64,000 nt of DNA from Leishmania martiniquensis. Its lineage: Eukaryota > Euglenozoa > Kinetoplastea > Trypanosomatida > Trypanosomatidae. Location: positions 831,001 through 895,000 of the forward strand of contig NC_090161.1 in assembly GCF_017916325.1 (NCBI RefSeq), written 5' to 3'. The notes beneath the pieces are model-generated. The model saw only the letters and a program-made list of their open reading frames with translations. It did no database searches and had not been told where the DNA came from. The translations under genes were made by a program, and so were the position numbers. Shown one piece after another: positions 27,558-36,985 of this stretch; the first letter of the stretch is position 1; each line of letters begins with the position of its first letter.

Positions 27558-30221
27558 ATGCCCCGAAAAGCCGCCGCTGCTGCAACGCCGGTTAGACAAG
27601 CGGTTGAAGGTGGTAGCTCGTTCCTGACACGACATCCCTCTCGCCGTGGCGGCAAGGCCGACGCACGCGCCTCCCCGCCAGACGCAGTCTTCCCGCTGGA
27701 GACGCTGCTCGACGAGGCCCCCCACACCGGCCGCGAGGCGGAATATGAGGCGGTCGTCGCCTACGTCTCACGGCGTCTGTCGCATGAGACGAACACTTCC
27801 CTCTTTGTGTGCGGCGGCTGTGGGTGCGGGAAGACATCGACGGTGAAGCGCGCGTTGCGTGCCATGTCTGCGCGTGTGTTGCCATGTGATGCGACATCAC
27901 GTAGTCTCATCAAGCACAGCACCCTGGAAGAGCGCGGCTGGCGAACTTGGGTGGAGAGCAGCGATGCCGCCGCGTCTGCCACGGCCGGCGCGGCTGGCGG
28001 CGTTCGAAAACCACTTCTCGCTACACCCATCAGCTCACCACGGTCGTCGCAGCAGATGCCGGCTGAGGAGGGTAGCACCCCCGGTAGTGCGAACGGACTC
28101 ACGCCCTCGGCCTCCGCCTCCCTGGCCGCTGCGCTGTCGCACACCACGTCGCCAGACACAAGCCTCGCCTCCCCATCGTCGTCTACCGCAGCAACGGCGG
28201 CCAGGATTGAGCACCTTACTTTGTCCCCACCCGAATCGAGTCGGCCAAGTGTATCTAGCACCGACTCCGCTTCCACTGCTTTGGCAGCAGCCGGCCCAGC
28301 TCGCCGTGCGAAGCGCAGTCGTGCGGCAGATGAGTGGGATGACGGCATCACGGGCTCGGAGGAACTAAACAGGCAGGCCACCGCACTCTTCACACAGGGC
28401 CCAGGCGCGCGGCGGCGGGCACAGGAGCTGGCGCAGGAGGCGTCACCACGTGCTCAACCAGAGCCGTACAGTCTGGGCTACTTCTGTATGCGCTACCCCG
28501 AGTTGTTTTCGAGTGGTGGCACTCGAGCAACAGCATCGAACGCTTCGTCAGCCAATTCGAAACATCGTCAGCTTTTCGGCCACTTTGTCAACTGCGCCGA
28601 CCTCAGCGGCCCGCTCTTGATCGAGGTGGTGTGCGATAGCATTCGGGCAACGTGCACTCGCACCGACGGTGCCACGCAGCTGCTACTCCAGTGGCTTGCG
28701 TCGGTCGGCACGACGGCGTCGAATCGGGGACATGCCATCCGCGATGCAGCTGCTGAGCCGCATGCCGGTTCTACCTTTACACCCTCGAGGTGGCGTGCAG
28801 GCCCTCCGGCGCTGCATGTCGTGGCGCTCGACGAGGTGGAGTACCTGCGCGGCGGCGGTGCCAAAACGCTTGCCCAACTGGCGGAGATCGCCTTCCAGCA
28901 CCCCGCACATCTGGCCCTGATCTTCATATCTAACCACCGTGCCTTTGTGCACGTGCCGCAGACGATGCTGGAGCCGCTGCTATTCCAACCCTACAGCGAG
29001 GCACGGCTGAGGGAGATTGGCGCCAGAGCCGCCAATGCCGAGCTGCAGCGGTGCGAGCAGCTCGTCTGTGCAGAGTGCTGCACATCCACTTCACATGCGG
29101 CGAAGGGCACCACAAGAAGCGCGAGGGCGCGCAAAACTGCGCCCTGTGCGTCTGCGGCTGCGCACCAGCATTGGCGCGCCTCCGATGTCGACATCAAGCC
29201 GCGCCTGTACGACTACATCGCCCGAAAAGCACTCCTTGAGTTTGCTGGCGATGTCCGGCAGGTCATCGCCATGTGCCATCGTGTCGTCTCGGTTGCCTGG
29301 CAGGAGGTGACCGAGGCAAGGCTCAAGAGCGCCGCTGCGGCTGCTCCCGTGCCGACAGCGACGTCTACATCCATGGCGGCCGCGCGCAGGAACAATAGCA
29401 CCGCGACTGTACGAAGTGCATCGACCGATGACTTATCCTCCAAGCTGGAAGATGCCGTTGAAGCGTACCGCGCGGGCCAGTCTACAGCGGCAGCACCGCG
29501 AGCAGCAACCGCCTCCTCAGGTATCTCAAGCTCTTCCTCAGACGCCGCTGCCGCCAATGGCACCTCGTCGGCACGGTCCAGCGGTGCTGCCGGCGTATCT
29601 GCTCCATTCCTCGCCACAGCAGCAGCGCCTGCCTCAGCTTCCATGCCGCCGACGCCGTCCTCCGGTGTTATGACGCTGGCCAAGAGCGTTCGTGTCCTAC
29701 AGAGCAACCAAGTGGAAAGTGACATCGACAAGCATGTCGGCACCCTCCCAGAGCAGACTCTTTACGTCCTCAGCTGCATTGTTGTCCTTACATTGCGCAA
29801 GCAGGAGGAGCGCATGTACGCATCGACGAGCGTTGGCGGCCGCATCGGCACAACCCGCGCGCCGGGAGCGGGCCTCACCGCGGCTCAGCGCGCGCTGCCA
29901 ACACTGTCACTGAAGATGCACGAGGTGCACCAGTTGTACACACGACTCATGGCAAAGTTGCACTTCCCGGCGATGCGAGCAGATGGCTTTCCCGTACAAG
30001 TGGAGTGCCTTGCTGACTTTGGCGTGCTGACACGGCCGCAGGTGCGCGGCACCGATCGAGTCTTCTCGCTGAACGGGACATGGACATTGCCAGCAATGCA
30101 GGCGGCTCTTGTAAAGCGTGGCGAGGCGATCAAGCAGGACCGTATGGCTGCCGGCGCAGGGGCCATGATGGAGAACCGCTTCGAAGAGGTGCTCCGTGAG
30201 CTGGCGAATTTGCCCCGGTAG
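27558..30221 (+). CDS. ORC1/CDC6-like AAA+ ATPase (origin recognition)
   Basis: 887 residues. Order of motifs: R-E-A-E-Y lead-in helix, Walker A GGCGCGKT (86-93, Lys92), a 300-residue low-complexity insertion, Walker B V-A-L-D-E (Asp425-Glu426), sensor-1-like I-S-N (Asn459), L-F-Q-P-Y-S matching the F-Q-P-Y-T of ORC1, the G-D-V-R-Q-V helix of the AAA+ lid, and a C-terminal winged-helix region (about 735-860). The set fits the ORC1/CDC6 family, which marks origins and loads the MCM helicase. Trypanosomatids have an ORC1/CDC6 and a divergent ORC1B; the highly divergent core suggests the latter. Between sensor 1 and F-Q-P-Y the usual S-R-L/M-G arginine-finger segment appears missing. The frame is open 87 bases upstream only through non-ATG codons. 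Confidence 0.8.
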   Translation: MPRKAAAAATPVRQAVEGGSSFLTRHPSRRGGKADARASPPDAVFPLETLLDEAPHTGREAEYEAVVAYVSRRLSHETNTSLFVCGGCGCGKTSTVKRALRAMSARVLPCDATSRSLIKHSTLEERGWRTWVESSDAAASATAGAAGGVRKPLLATPISSPRSSQQMPAEEGSTPGSANGLTPSASASLAAALSHTTSPDTSLASPSSSTAATAARIEHLTLSPPESSRPSVSSTDSASTALAAAGPARRAKRSRAADEWDDGITGSEELNRQATALFTQGPGARRRAQELAQEASPRAQPEPYSLGYFCMRYPELFSSGGTRATASNASSANSKHRQLFGHFVNCADLSGPLLIEVVCDSIRATCTRTDGATQLLLQWLASVGTTASNRGHAIRDAAAEPHAGSTFTPSRWRAGPPALHVVALDEVEYLRGGGAKTLAQLAEIAFQHPAHLALIFISNHRAFVHVPQTMLEPLLFQPYSEARLREIGARAANAELQRCEQLVCAECCTSTSHAAKGTTRSARARKTAPCASAAAHQHWRASDVDIKPRLYDYIARKALLEFAGDVRQVIAMCHRVVSVAWQEVTEARLKSAAAAAPVPTATSTSMAAARRNNSTATVRSASTDDLSSKLEDAVEAYRAGQSTAAAPRAATASSGISSSSSDAAAANGTSSARSSGAAGVSAPFLATAAAPASASMPPTPSSGVMTLAKSVRVLQSNQVESDIDKHVGTLPEQTLYVLSCIVVLTLRKQEERMYASTSVGGRIGTTRAPGAGLTAAQRALPTLSLKMHEVHQLYTRLMAKLHFPAMRADGFPVQVECLADFGVLTRPQVRGTDRVFSLNGTWTLPAMQAALVKRGEAIKQDRMAAGAGAMMENRFEEVLRELANLPR

Positions 30222-31020
30222 CTGGACGCGCGGTTTGGGCGCTGCCGCGGTTGCCCTTCGCGCGCACTTATGTGCTGGGGACCACGGCGCAGGGGCAACG
30301 CGTGAGGGCAAGAGTGAAGGAGGATCAGCCCGAGGCTTATACACGCATGTGGCTCGCGCTCACAAGGGGCTTGCCCTCCGAGGGGTGGCGTGTGCTTTCC
30401 TGTGGTGCATCTGTACGCCTATGGCTGTTTCTGCCAGTGTGCAACTGGGGGCGTACGCCGCTGCACCTGCTGTGTTGGTCTCTTATCCAGTTTGCCGACA
30501 GCTCTGTGCCTCCCTCCCTTCCCCTCTCCCGTTTCCGTCCCCGTCTCTCCCCTCAACATTCGTCCTCTATAGACTCAGCACACACTAGCATTCATCTTTT
30601 CCTCGCTTACTTGCGCACAGCGGTCTCTCGCTTCTGTCTTTGTGAGTGCGTGCGTGGTCCTTGCCGGTGTGCAACGCCGTCTTGTGCTGTTCTCACCCCT
30701 TCGCCCCTCCCTCTGCCTACCTGGAGAGGGTGAGTGCGGCGCTGGCCGCGCTGTGAGCTCGTGCTCATTCCGTCGTCTCTCGCGTGCCCTCGAGACAGAA
30801 GCCCAACTGCCTTTTCCTTCGTCCTGATACCTACTCCACCCCCTCCCTGCGCTTCGACTGCCCTCTGTTTCGCTCTGCCCCCCCTCCCCTCCCACACACA
30901 CGCACACCCTCTGCCATCACGCAAACATACCCACGGGGCACATCCCTTCTCCTCTCTTCGGGTCTGTCGTGGGCTTCGATACAGTGCCGTTCCGCCATTG
31001 ACACCTCCCACGATTTCGCC
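30222..31020. other. Intergenic spacer upstream of L38
   Basis: C/T-rich DNA from about 30500 with CA-rich segments near 30890-30910. The main splice acceptor for L38 is at 30983-30984. No gene is visible. Confidence 0.6.
30943..30984 (+). promoter_or_regulatory. Candidate trans-splice acceptor for RPL38
   Basis: Pyrimidine tract TCCCTTCTCCTCTCTTC followed by AG at 30983-30984 and no ATG before 31021, giving a short leader of about 36 bases, typical of highly expressed ribosomal protein genes. Confidence 0.6.
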
Positions 31021-31272
31021 ATGCCGCGCGAGATTAAGACACTGAAGGAATTCCTCGCCATCTGCTCCCGCAAGGATGCGCGGTGCGTGAAGGTGAAGCG
31101 CAACCCGGACGCGACGAAGTTCAAGGTGCGCTGCAGCCGCTACCTCTACACGCTTGTCGTGAACGACAAGAAGAAGGCGGACAAGATCGAGCGCTCCATT
31201 CACCCGTCCGTGAAGAAGATCGCCGTGACGGCCCGCTCGCACGCCAAGACGAACGCCGGGTCGAAGCAGTAA
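31021..31272 (+). CDS. RPL38: 60S ribosomal protein L38 (eL38)
   Basis: 83 residues, slightly longer than the 70 of animals. The start M-P-R-E-I, then K-D-A-R-x-[18 protein letters not shown] and a basic Lys-rich C-terminus are the standard eL38 sequence. It is a small protein of the large cytosolic ribosomal subunit. Strong codon bias toward G/C third bases fits high expression. The start is certain from family alignment. Confidence 0.97.
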   Translation: MPREIKTLKEFLAICSRKDARCVKVKRNPDATKFKVRCSRYLYTLVVNDKKKADKIERSIHPSVKKIAVTARSHAKTNAGSKQ

Positions 31273-32173
31273 GAGCGATTGCAATCAGCCCGCGCCGTCC
31301 TGCAAAGCGCTTCCCCTCCTCCTCCCCCTCCTCAGCCATCGCTGCATGTCATCTCCCCCCCCCCCAACAGAGATGGAAAAGGCTTGCGAGCGGGCGGGAG
31401 GAGGCTGGGGAGGAGGGGAAGCGCGGTGTGAGGGCACCAACGTGGGAGATGGAGGTTGAGCTGGCTCACGTGGAGCCCCACTCCACCGTGCGCGCCGGCG
31501 TCGCTCCTGGGAGGCCCGTCTCTGTCTATCTGTATGCGGTGGGGCGTTCACCCAAATTTGTTTGCTCATTTTTTTTTAGCGGAAACGAAAAAAGGGGGAA
31601 AAACAAAAACGGTGGCCGCGCCATCGTCGAGCGCGCCAATCGCACGTGCGGACAGGGCCGTCGGCATGGCCGTATCGGACCCGCACTCGCACCGTCTCCA
31701 CCTCTCTGAGCCGCTACTTTATGGATGGGCCGAGGTGGCGATCTCTTGCTTTCCCCTTCTCTCGCCCAGAGCGGGGGCCGTTGGGCGACTGTGCAATATG
31801 ATAAGGTGCGATGTCTCTCCATCGACCACCACGTTGCCCGTTGCCAGCCGACCTTCTCTTTCGATCCCCTCACTTGCCCCCCTCTCCCCCTCTTCCCCCC
31901 TCCCACCGCTGCTTCTCTTGAGTGGCAGCGCTATCGGCGAGCCTACATTTACCTCCACACACACACGCGCACGCACAAAAACCGGGTCAGAGAGGACGTG
32001 ATCGAAGGCAGGAGCAACGCCCACCCTAAACAGTGGAGGAGTCTTGGCTCGCTTGCCTTGCTGCTGGCACTGCTGGCTCGGCGTGTTCCGCGACGCACAC
32101 ACACACATCCCCTCCTTCGTCTGTGCCGGAAAAAAAAATACGCACGCGCAAGCAGCCCATTCGCCGCGTTGCC
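31273..32173. other. Intergenic spacer
   Basis: Includes C-rich runs (31349-31366, 31869-31920), T and A runs (31568-31610) and CA repeats (31955-31975, 32097-32110). The frame of the next gene is open left to 32033, but only from a GTG. Confidence 0.6.
31869..31922 (+). promoter_or_regulatory. Candidate trans-splice acceptor for the dehydratase gene
   Basis: A 50-base C/T-rich tract ends in TTGAG with AG at 31921-31922. The first ATG downstream is 32174. Confidence 0.5.
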
Positions 32174-33526
32174 ATGAAGCCAAACGGCGCTTTCCTCATG
32201 GGCGCTGGCGCGGCGGCATCGAGCGCGCATCCGCAGGCCGGTACAGGTTCCTGCGCCAGCCGCAGCAGCACCAACCTCAGTGGGCACCCTGCTTCAGGGG
32301 CCGCGTATGGTGAAGCCCACGCGCGCGACCTTCTTCGGGACCTGCCGGGTCACCGGATACTCGTCACGGGCGGCTGCGGCTTCATTGGTAGCGCCTTCAT
32401 CCGCCACATCCTTCTGCACGCCCCCGAGACGGTGCATGTCTTCAACCTGGACACGCTCGAGTACTGCGCTGGTGTGGACGCGGTCCTCGGAGCTCTCGCC
32501 GCAGCTGGAGACGACGGCATCGCCGCCTCGAGCGGTGGTGCGCCGACATCCGATAACGAGAGTGTCACTGCTGCTTCCTGCTCCTCATTCTCTGCCATAT
32601 CACTGGCATCACGTTACCATTTTATTCTTGGTTCTATACTCGATGCGGCCCTTGTGCAGGAGACGCTGCACACTCATCGCGTAGACGTCATTGTGCACAT
32701 GGCAGCACAGGCGCACGTCGACAACAGCTTTTCCAGAAGCCTACTCTTCACGGAGGTGAACGTGGTGGGAACGCACACGCTGCTCGAGTGCGCGCGACAG
32801 TACGGCCAACTGACGCGCTTTTTGCACATCAGCACAGATGAAGTGTACGGTGAAACCCCAGCGACGGCGCCACCGGCTAACGAGGCGTCGACGGTGCTGT
32901 GCCCAACGAACCCGTACGCAGCGACAAAGGCTGCCGCGGAGCACCTCGTCTCCGTATACCATCACTCGTTCAAGCTGCCTGTACTCATCTCGCGCGGAAG
33001 CAATGCGTTCGGGCCCGGCCAGTTTCCTGAGAAGGTGATCCCAAACTTTATTCTGCACGCACTGCGCCAGGAGAGGCTGCCGATCCAGGGCGATGGCCAC
33101 CAGCAGCGCAGCTTCCTCTATGTGGAGGATTTGGTGAGAGGACTTTGCACCATCCTCGTGCGCGGCAGCGTCGGCGAAGTCTACAACGTCGCCACCGTTG
33201 AGGAGTTGTCCGTGCACGAGGTGGCGCGGCGGGTCGTCGCGTGTGTTGCCGGTGATGACCTCGGCAAAGTGCTCGCTACTTCACGTGCGGACTTCGACGC
33301 CTCCCATGTGCGCTACGTGGCGGACCGCGCCTACAACGACGCGAGGTACTGGAGTGGAAGCGACAAGTTGGCGGCGCTGGGCTGGGCGCAACGGGTTTCA
33401 TTTGACGAGGGGCTGCGGCGCACGGTTGCTTGGTATCGCGGCCATCCTTGGGAGGCTGGCGGGTACTGGAAAGGCGCGGGTCCGCTCGCCACCGCAGCCC
33501 CTTGCAGCACCTCTCCGCATCTTTGA
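32174..33526 (+). CDS. dTDP-glucose 4,6-dehydratase-like SDR enzyme (RmlB/TGDS type)
   Basis: 450 residues of the extended short-chain dehydrogenase fold. An NAD-binding T-G-G-C-G-F-I-G-S loop is at about 65-73, preceded by about 60 low-complexity residues. The catalytic triad region reads S-T-D-E-V-Y-G with Thr221, Asp222 and Glu223; the Asp-Glu pair is the signature of 4,6-dehydratases as opposed to epimerases. Y-A-A-T-K supplies Tyr248 and Lys252. R-G-S-N-A-F-G-P-x-Q-F-P-E-K-V-I-P and G-D-G-x-Q-x-R-S-F-L-Y-V-E-D are family hallmarks. The expected reaction is nucleoside-diphospho-glucose to its 4-keto-6-deoxy form, the first step toward rhamnose and related sugars. A Ser/Ala/Gly-rich insertion (about 110-140) interrupts the N-terminal domain. 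The natural nucleotide (dTDP or UDP) cannot be read from the sequence. Confidence 0.9.
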   Translation: MKPNGAFLMGAGAAASSAHPQAGTGSCASRSSTNLSGHPASGAAYGEAHARDLLRDLPGHRILVTGGCGFIGSAFIRHILLHAPETVHVFNLDTLEYCAGVDAVLGALAAAGDDGIAASSGGAPTSDNESVTAASCSSFSAISLASRYHFILGSILDAALVQETLHTHRVDVIVHMAAQAHVDNSFSRSLLFTEVNVVGTHTLLECARQYGQLTRFLHISTDEVYGETPATAPPANEASTVLCPTNPYAATKAAAEHLVSVYHHSFKLPVLISRGSNAFGPGQFPEKVIPNFILHALRQERLPIQGDGHQQRSFLYVEDLVRGLCTILVRGSVGEVYNVATVEELSVHEVARRVVACVAGDDLGKVLATSRADFDASHVRYVADRAYNDARYWSGSDKLAALGWAQRVSFDEGLRRTVAWYRGHPWEAGGYWKGAGPLATAAPCSTSPHL

Positions 33527-34276
33527 CTGGAGAGGGGGAGGAAAGTGACTGGGCCTCCCCCCACCCCTTGTGTGTCACTCACACCGCCACCGCCTCCCCT
33601 CCCCTCCTGCATGCCCGTATCGCCGTCGCACGTTCGTCTCATGACCAGCAGAGGGCGGTGGTGGAGGGGGAGGGCAGGTGCCGTAAAGGTCGAAAGGTGA
33701 GGGGGTTGGACATAGGGTTTGTGAGAGGCGCGCATGTGCAGAGTCCACAGCATAGGCGGCGGGGCGGGGGGGAGGGGTTGCCCGTTTCTGTAGGCTGCGC
33801 TGATTGTCTTTCTTCACCGCCGTATGCCACCGAACTCTGAGGGACGTGGCGAAATGTGTGCGAGAGAGCAAAACAGTTGACCGCCGCCGCAGCGCACATC
33901 GCGCCTGTGCGCTGCTGCCGCAGTGCCCCATCATTTTCGTCTTTGGACAGTAGTCGGGGCCCAAGTGCATGCAGCGTCGCGCGGCGCCTTCTGCCGCTGC
34001 CCCCTCCCCCTTCCTCCCTGCACGTCCCTCACTGCCACGACGTTGCCGTGCGCTGTCCCCCCTTTCAGCCTTCTGTCGCGGTTCTGTCAGCTTTCGAGGC
34101 TATGCCATCGATACCCCCTCTTCCCTCCACTTTCCTCGCCTCAGCAAACACTACCCACTTAAATTATCTACGCCAGCAGGTGCCGTTGCGAGTGCACACT
34201 CAGAGAAGGGCGCGGAGAAGCAGACGCCTACAGAGCGGCAGGGGTGAAGCAATCACGGAGCCAGAGAACGCTTTCC
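33527..34276. other. Intergenic spacer
   Basis: C-rich and G-rich blocks and pyrimidine tracts; the last tract (34112-34142) precedes the probable splice acceptor of the next gene. No gene is visible. Confidence 0.6.
34112..34144 (+). promoter_or_regulatory. Candidate trans-splice acceptor for the kynureninase-like gene
   Basis: The tract CCCCCTCTTCCCTCCACTTT continues to CCTCAG with AG at 34143-34144. The first ATG after it is 34277, supporting that start. Confidence 0.6.
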
Positions 34277-35683
34277 ATGCGCAACGCAGCGACCGAGGCG
34301 CTCTTGAGCGCCGTCGGTGCTACTGGGTTGGCCCTGACGGAGGACGGCTTTGCGGAGCACATGGACGGCATCGATCCCCTTCGTGAGCACCGCCAGTCTT
34401 ACCACATTCCCACGACACGCGATGGCACGAAATTTGCGTACTTGGCTGCAAACGCGCTGGGGCTGCAGCACACCGGGGTCGAGGCTTCCACCGCAGCCTT
34501 CCTGAAGAAGTGGCGCGAGCAAGCGGTAGGGGGGCATTTCATGCAGCCCATGCCGTGGCTGGAGATGGACCAGATGTGTGTAAAGGACATGGCAACCATC
34601 GTGGGAGCCAAGGACACGGAGGTGGCCATCATGAACACCCACACAGTGAACCTGCACCTTCTTCTCGGTGCCTTCTACCACGCGCAGGGCGTCAAGAAGA
34701 AGGTAATGATTGACCCTCATAGCTTTCCAAGCGACGGCTATTGCCTCCTCTCGCAGCTCGAAACGCGCGGGCTAAACCCCGCCGAGGACCTTGTCAAGAT
34801 TCCGGCGTCGAGTACGGCGGGTTGGAACGGCCTCTCGACTCCCATCTCGACGGAAGCGTGTCTCTCTGCTATTGAGAAGCGCGGCGACGAGACGGCTGTG
34901 CTCTTCATGCCGGCCGTGCAACCCCTCACCGGCCAGTGGCTCGACGTCCACGCCATTGTGAAGGCCGCGCACTCCAAAAAGATACTCGTCGGCGTTGACT
35001 GCACCGACGCCGTCGGCAACATGCCGCTGCACCTTCACGACTGGGACGTCGACTTTGGCTCCTGGGGCACGCATACGTACCTGAGTAGCGGGCCCGGCAG
35101 TGTCGGGTGCCTTTTTGTGCATAACAAACACACGTCCAGCACCGTCCCCCTCAAAAACGTGAGCGGGTGGTGGAACAGCGACATGGGCAGCCGCTCCTCG
35201 CAGCACCGCAGCTTCGAGCCGGCGCCAGGCGTCTCGCCACTGCAGATCAGCACGCCATCGGCGGCCTGCTACATGGTTCTGGCACCGTCACTAAAACTGA
35301 TGACTTCGGTCGGGATGGAGGCGATCAGGCAGAAATCGTTGCTGCTCACGGCCTACCTCGAGCTTCTTGTGAGCGAGCTCGTGCCCCCAGGCTGCATCGA
35401 GATTGTGACGCCGGCGGATCCGAGTCAGCGCGGTGCCCAACTCTCACTCCGTATTCTTCCCAATAAGCTGAGGTTCAGCCGTGGCGCTTCGCCGGGGTAC
35501 GAGTGCGGCGCCGGTGGGGCCGTGGAGGCGGACGACGCTGCCCTGCTCCAAAGTCAGCTGCTCGATGGGGGCGTCGTGATCGGCAAGTGCCTACCGAACC
35601 TGGTGTCTGTGGCACCGGCGCCCCTGTACAACAGCTTCGCCGATGTTCTTCGTGCTGTGCGCGTCATCGCGTCTCTCTTCTAG
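34277..35683 (+). CDS. Kynureninase-family protein lacking the PLP lysine (probable pseudoenzyme)
   Basis: 468 residues, collinear with kynureninase (human 465) over its full length: T-V-N-L-H-L-L, F-P-S-D, L-T-G-Q, a V-G-V-D ... A-V-G-N strand, L-H-D-W-D-V-D-F, G-W-W and A-P-A-P-L-Y-N-S-F. Active kynureninase cleaves kynurenine to anthranilate and alanine using PLP bound to the Lys of S-Y-K-Y-L. Here that segment reads T-H-T-Y-L-S-S-G, so Thr267 replaces the lysine (human Lys276) and His the neighbouring Tyr. Asp244 replaces human His253, Ser444 replaces Arg434 and Thr stands at Asn333. Asp241 (human Asp250) and the F-P-S-D Asp are kept. The gene is intact with normal codon use, so it looks like a selected non-enzymatic or altered-function paralogue. 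ATG 34277 is the first after the splice acceptor. Confidence 0.88.
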   Translation: MRNAATEALLSAVGATGLALTEDGFAEHMDGIDPLREHRQSYHIPTTRDGTKFAYLAANALGLQHTGVEASTAAFLKKWREQAVGGHFMQPMPWLEMDQMCVKDMATIVGAKDTEVAIMNTHTVNLHLLLGAFYHAQGVKKKVMIDPHSFPSDGYCLLSQLETRGLNPAEDLVKIPASSTAGWNGLSTPISTEACLSAIEKRGDETAVLFMPAVQPLTGQWLDVHAIVKAAHSKKILVGVDCTDAVGNMPLHLHDWDVDFGSWGTHTYLSSGPGSVGCLFVHNKHTSSTVPLKNVSGWWNSDMGSRSSQHRSFEPAPGVSPLQISTPSAACYMVLAPSLKLMTSVGMEAIRQKSLLLTAYLELLVSELVPPGCIEIVTPADPSQRGAQLSLRILPNKLRFSRGASPGYECGAGGAVEADDAALLQSQLLDGGVVIGKCLPNLVSVAPAPLYNSFADVLRAVRVIASLF

Positions 35684-36985
35684 TCAGTCTGGCGGGGCAC
35701 GAACCACTCCGAGAGGGAGCGACAGAGAAGGAAAGCGCTGCCCATGCGAGGCAACATTGTGCGTCAATTGCACTTGCGCGTGCACGTGGTGGTGTGGTGG
35801 TGAGAGGAAGGGGAAGGGAGGTGGTGGGGCAGCTAAGAAGAAAGAGGCAGAGGAGGGAAAGAGGGCGATGAGCGTGAGCCGCCGCTGCACAGCTCCTCCC
35901 TCTGAGCGCGCTGTCTCCTCTTCCGCTGACCTTCCACATGTGCTCCGTATCAAATCAGCTTCTCTTCCAGTGCCTTCCGCTGTCGTGCCTGACACTCGTG
36001 TGCGAGTGATATGCGTGGTGGATTTCGGCATTCCGTGCAGTTATATGCATGCACCTCGGCATACGTGTGTGTGTGTGTGTTACTGGGAACCTTTGAAGGA
36101 AACGCCACAACGCATTCCTTCCCTCTACTGCAACGCTTCCCTGTTCCCTTCGTTCCCTCCAATGCCTCCACACCACCACGTGGTCGGTGCCTTCAATACA
36201 CGCACAACAGTGATGCACTCTAACGTGCGCGGGTTGCCGCACTGTTTCTCCTTTGCGATCGCTGTCATCTCTCTTCTGGTGTGTGCGTGTGTGTGTGTGT
36301 GCTTGAGCGCTTATATATATATATATTTCGACTGTTCTTGTGCAGTCGCAAGTATCCATGGTTGAATGGCCCCCTCCCCCCCCAGAGGTGCGAGCCATGC
36401 CCCATACGTCGGCGCGCACCGCTTCCATTTCCCCTCCCTCCCTCCCTCATCTTTCGCTACTCTCCGCTTCCTCGGGGAGTCTGTGCGTCGACGGCTCAGC
36501 TCCCTTCACCGCAGCAGACCTCTGGTCGCACTGCGCGTGCGCTTCTGACCGCGTGTCGCTGTGCTTTTGCCTCGCGCTCTCTCTCTTTTCCTCTTCTAAC
36601 AGATGGAAAGTGCTTTGAAGAACAGAAGCGGCCCTCAGCGTCTCGTGCCCGCCCGCGCCTAAGCGCAGGTGCTGCCTGTCATCGTGCTACACGTAGGCGA
36701 ACTGCGTCGCCTGCGACATCACCACTGCCATCATCATCCCAGACATCACTCTCTCTCACCCGATGCTACCCACCCTCCCTCGTTTCCTCCCCCTCTTCCT
36801 TACCTGCTGCCGACTCTGTGGCCCTTGCCTTTGCATGTGTGTTGCTCATGTAGTGGGCCACTCGCCCTCCCCATTTCGTGCGTTCAGCCTCGCACCCTAC
36901 GCACGCACCACGCTCCTGTGTTTTCCACAGGCGACAAGGTTTTGCGGTACGCCCAACCACTGTCCCCCCCCCCCCACACACGCCC
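35684..36985. other. Intergenic spacer
   Basis: Contains TG runs (36066-36080, 36282-36301), a TA run (36311-36327), C-rich tracts and the splice-acceptor-like TTTTCCACAG ending at 36930. No coding region is supported. Confidence 0.6.
36914..36930 (+). promoter_or_regulatory. Candidate trans-splice acceptor
   Basis: CCTGTGTTTTCCACAG with AG at 36929-36930, 55 bases before the ATG at 36986 and with no ATG between. Confidence 0.5.
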
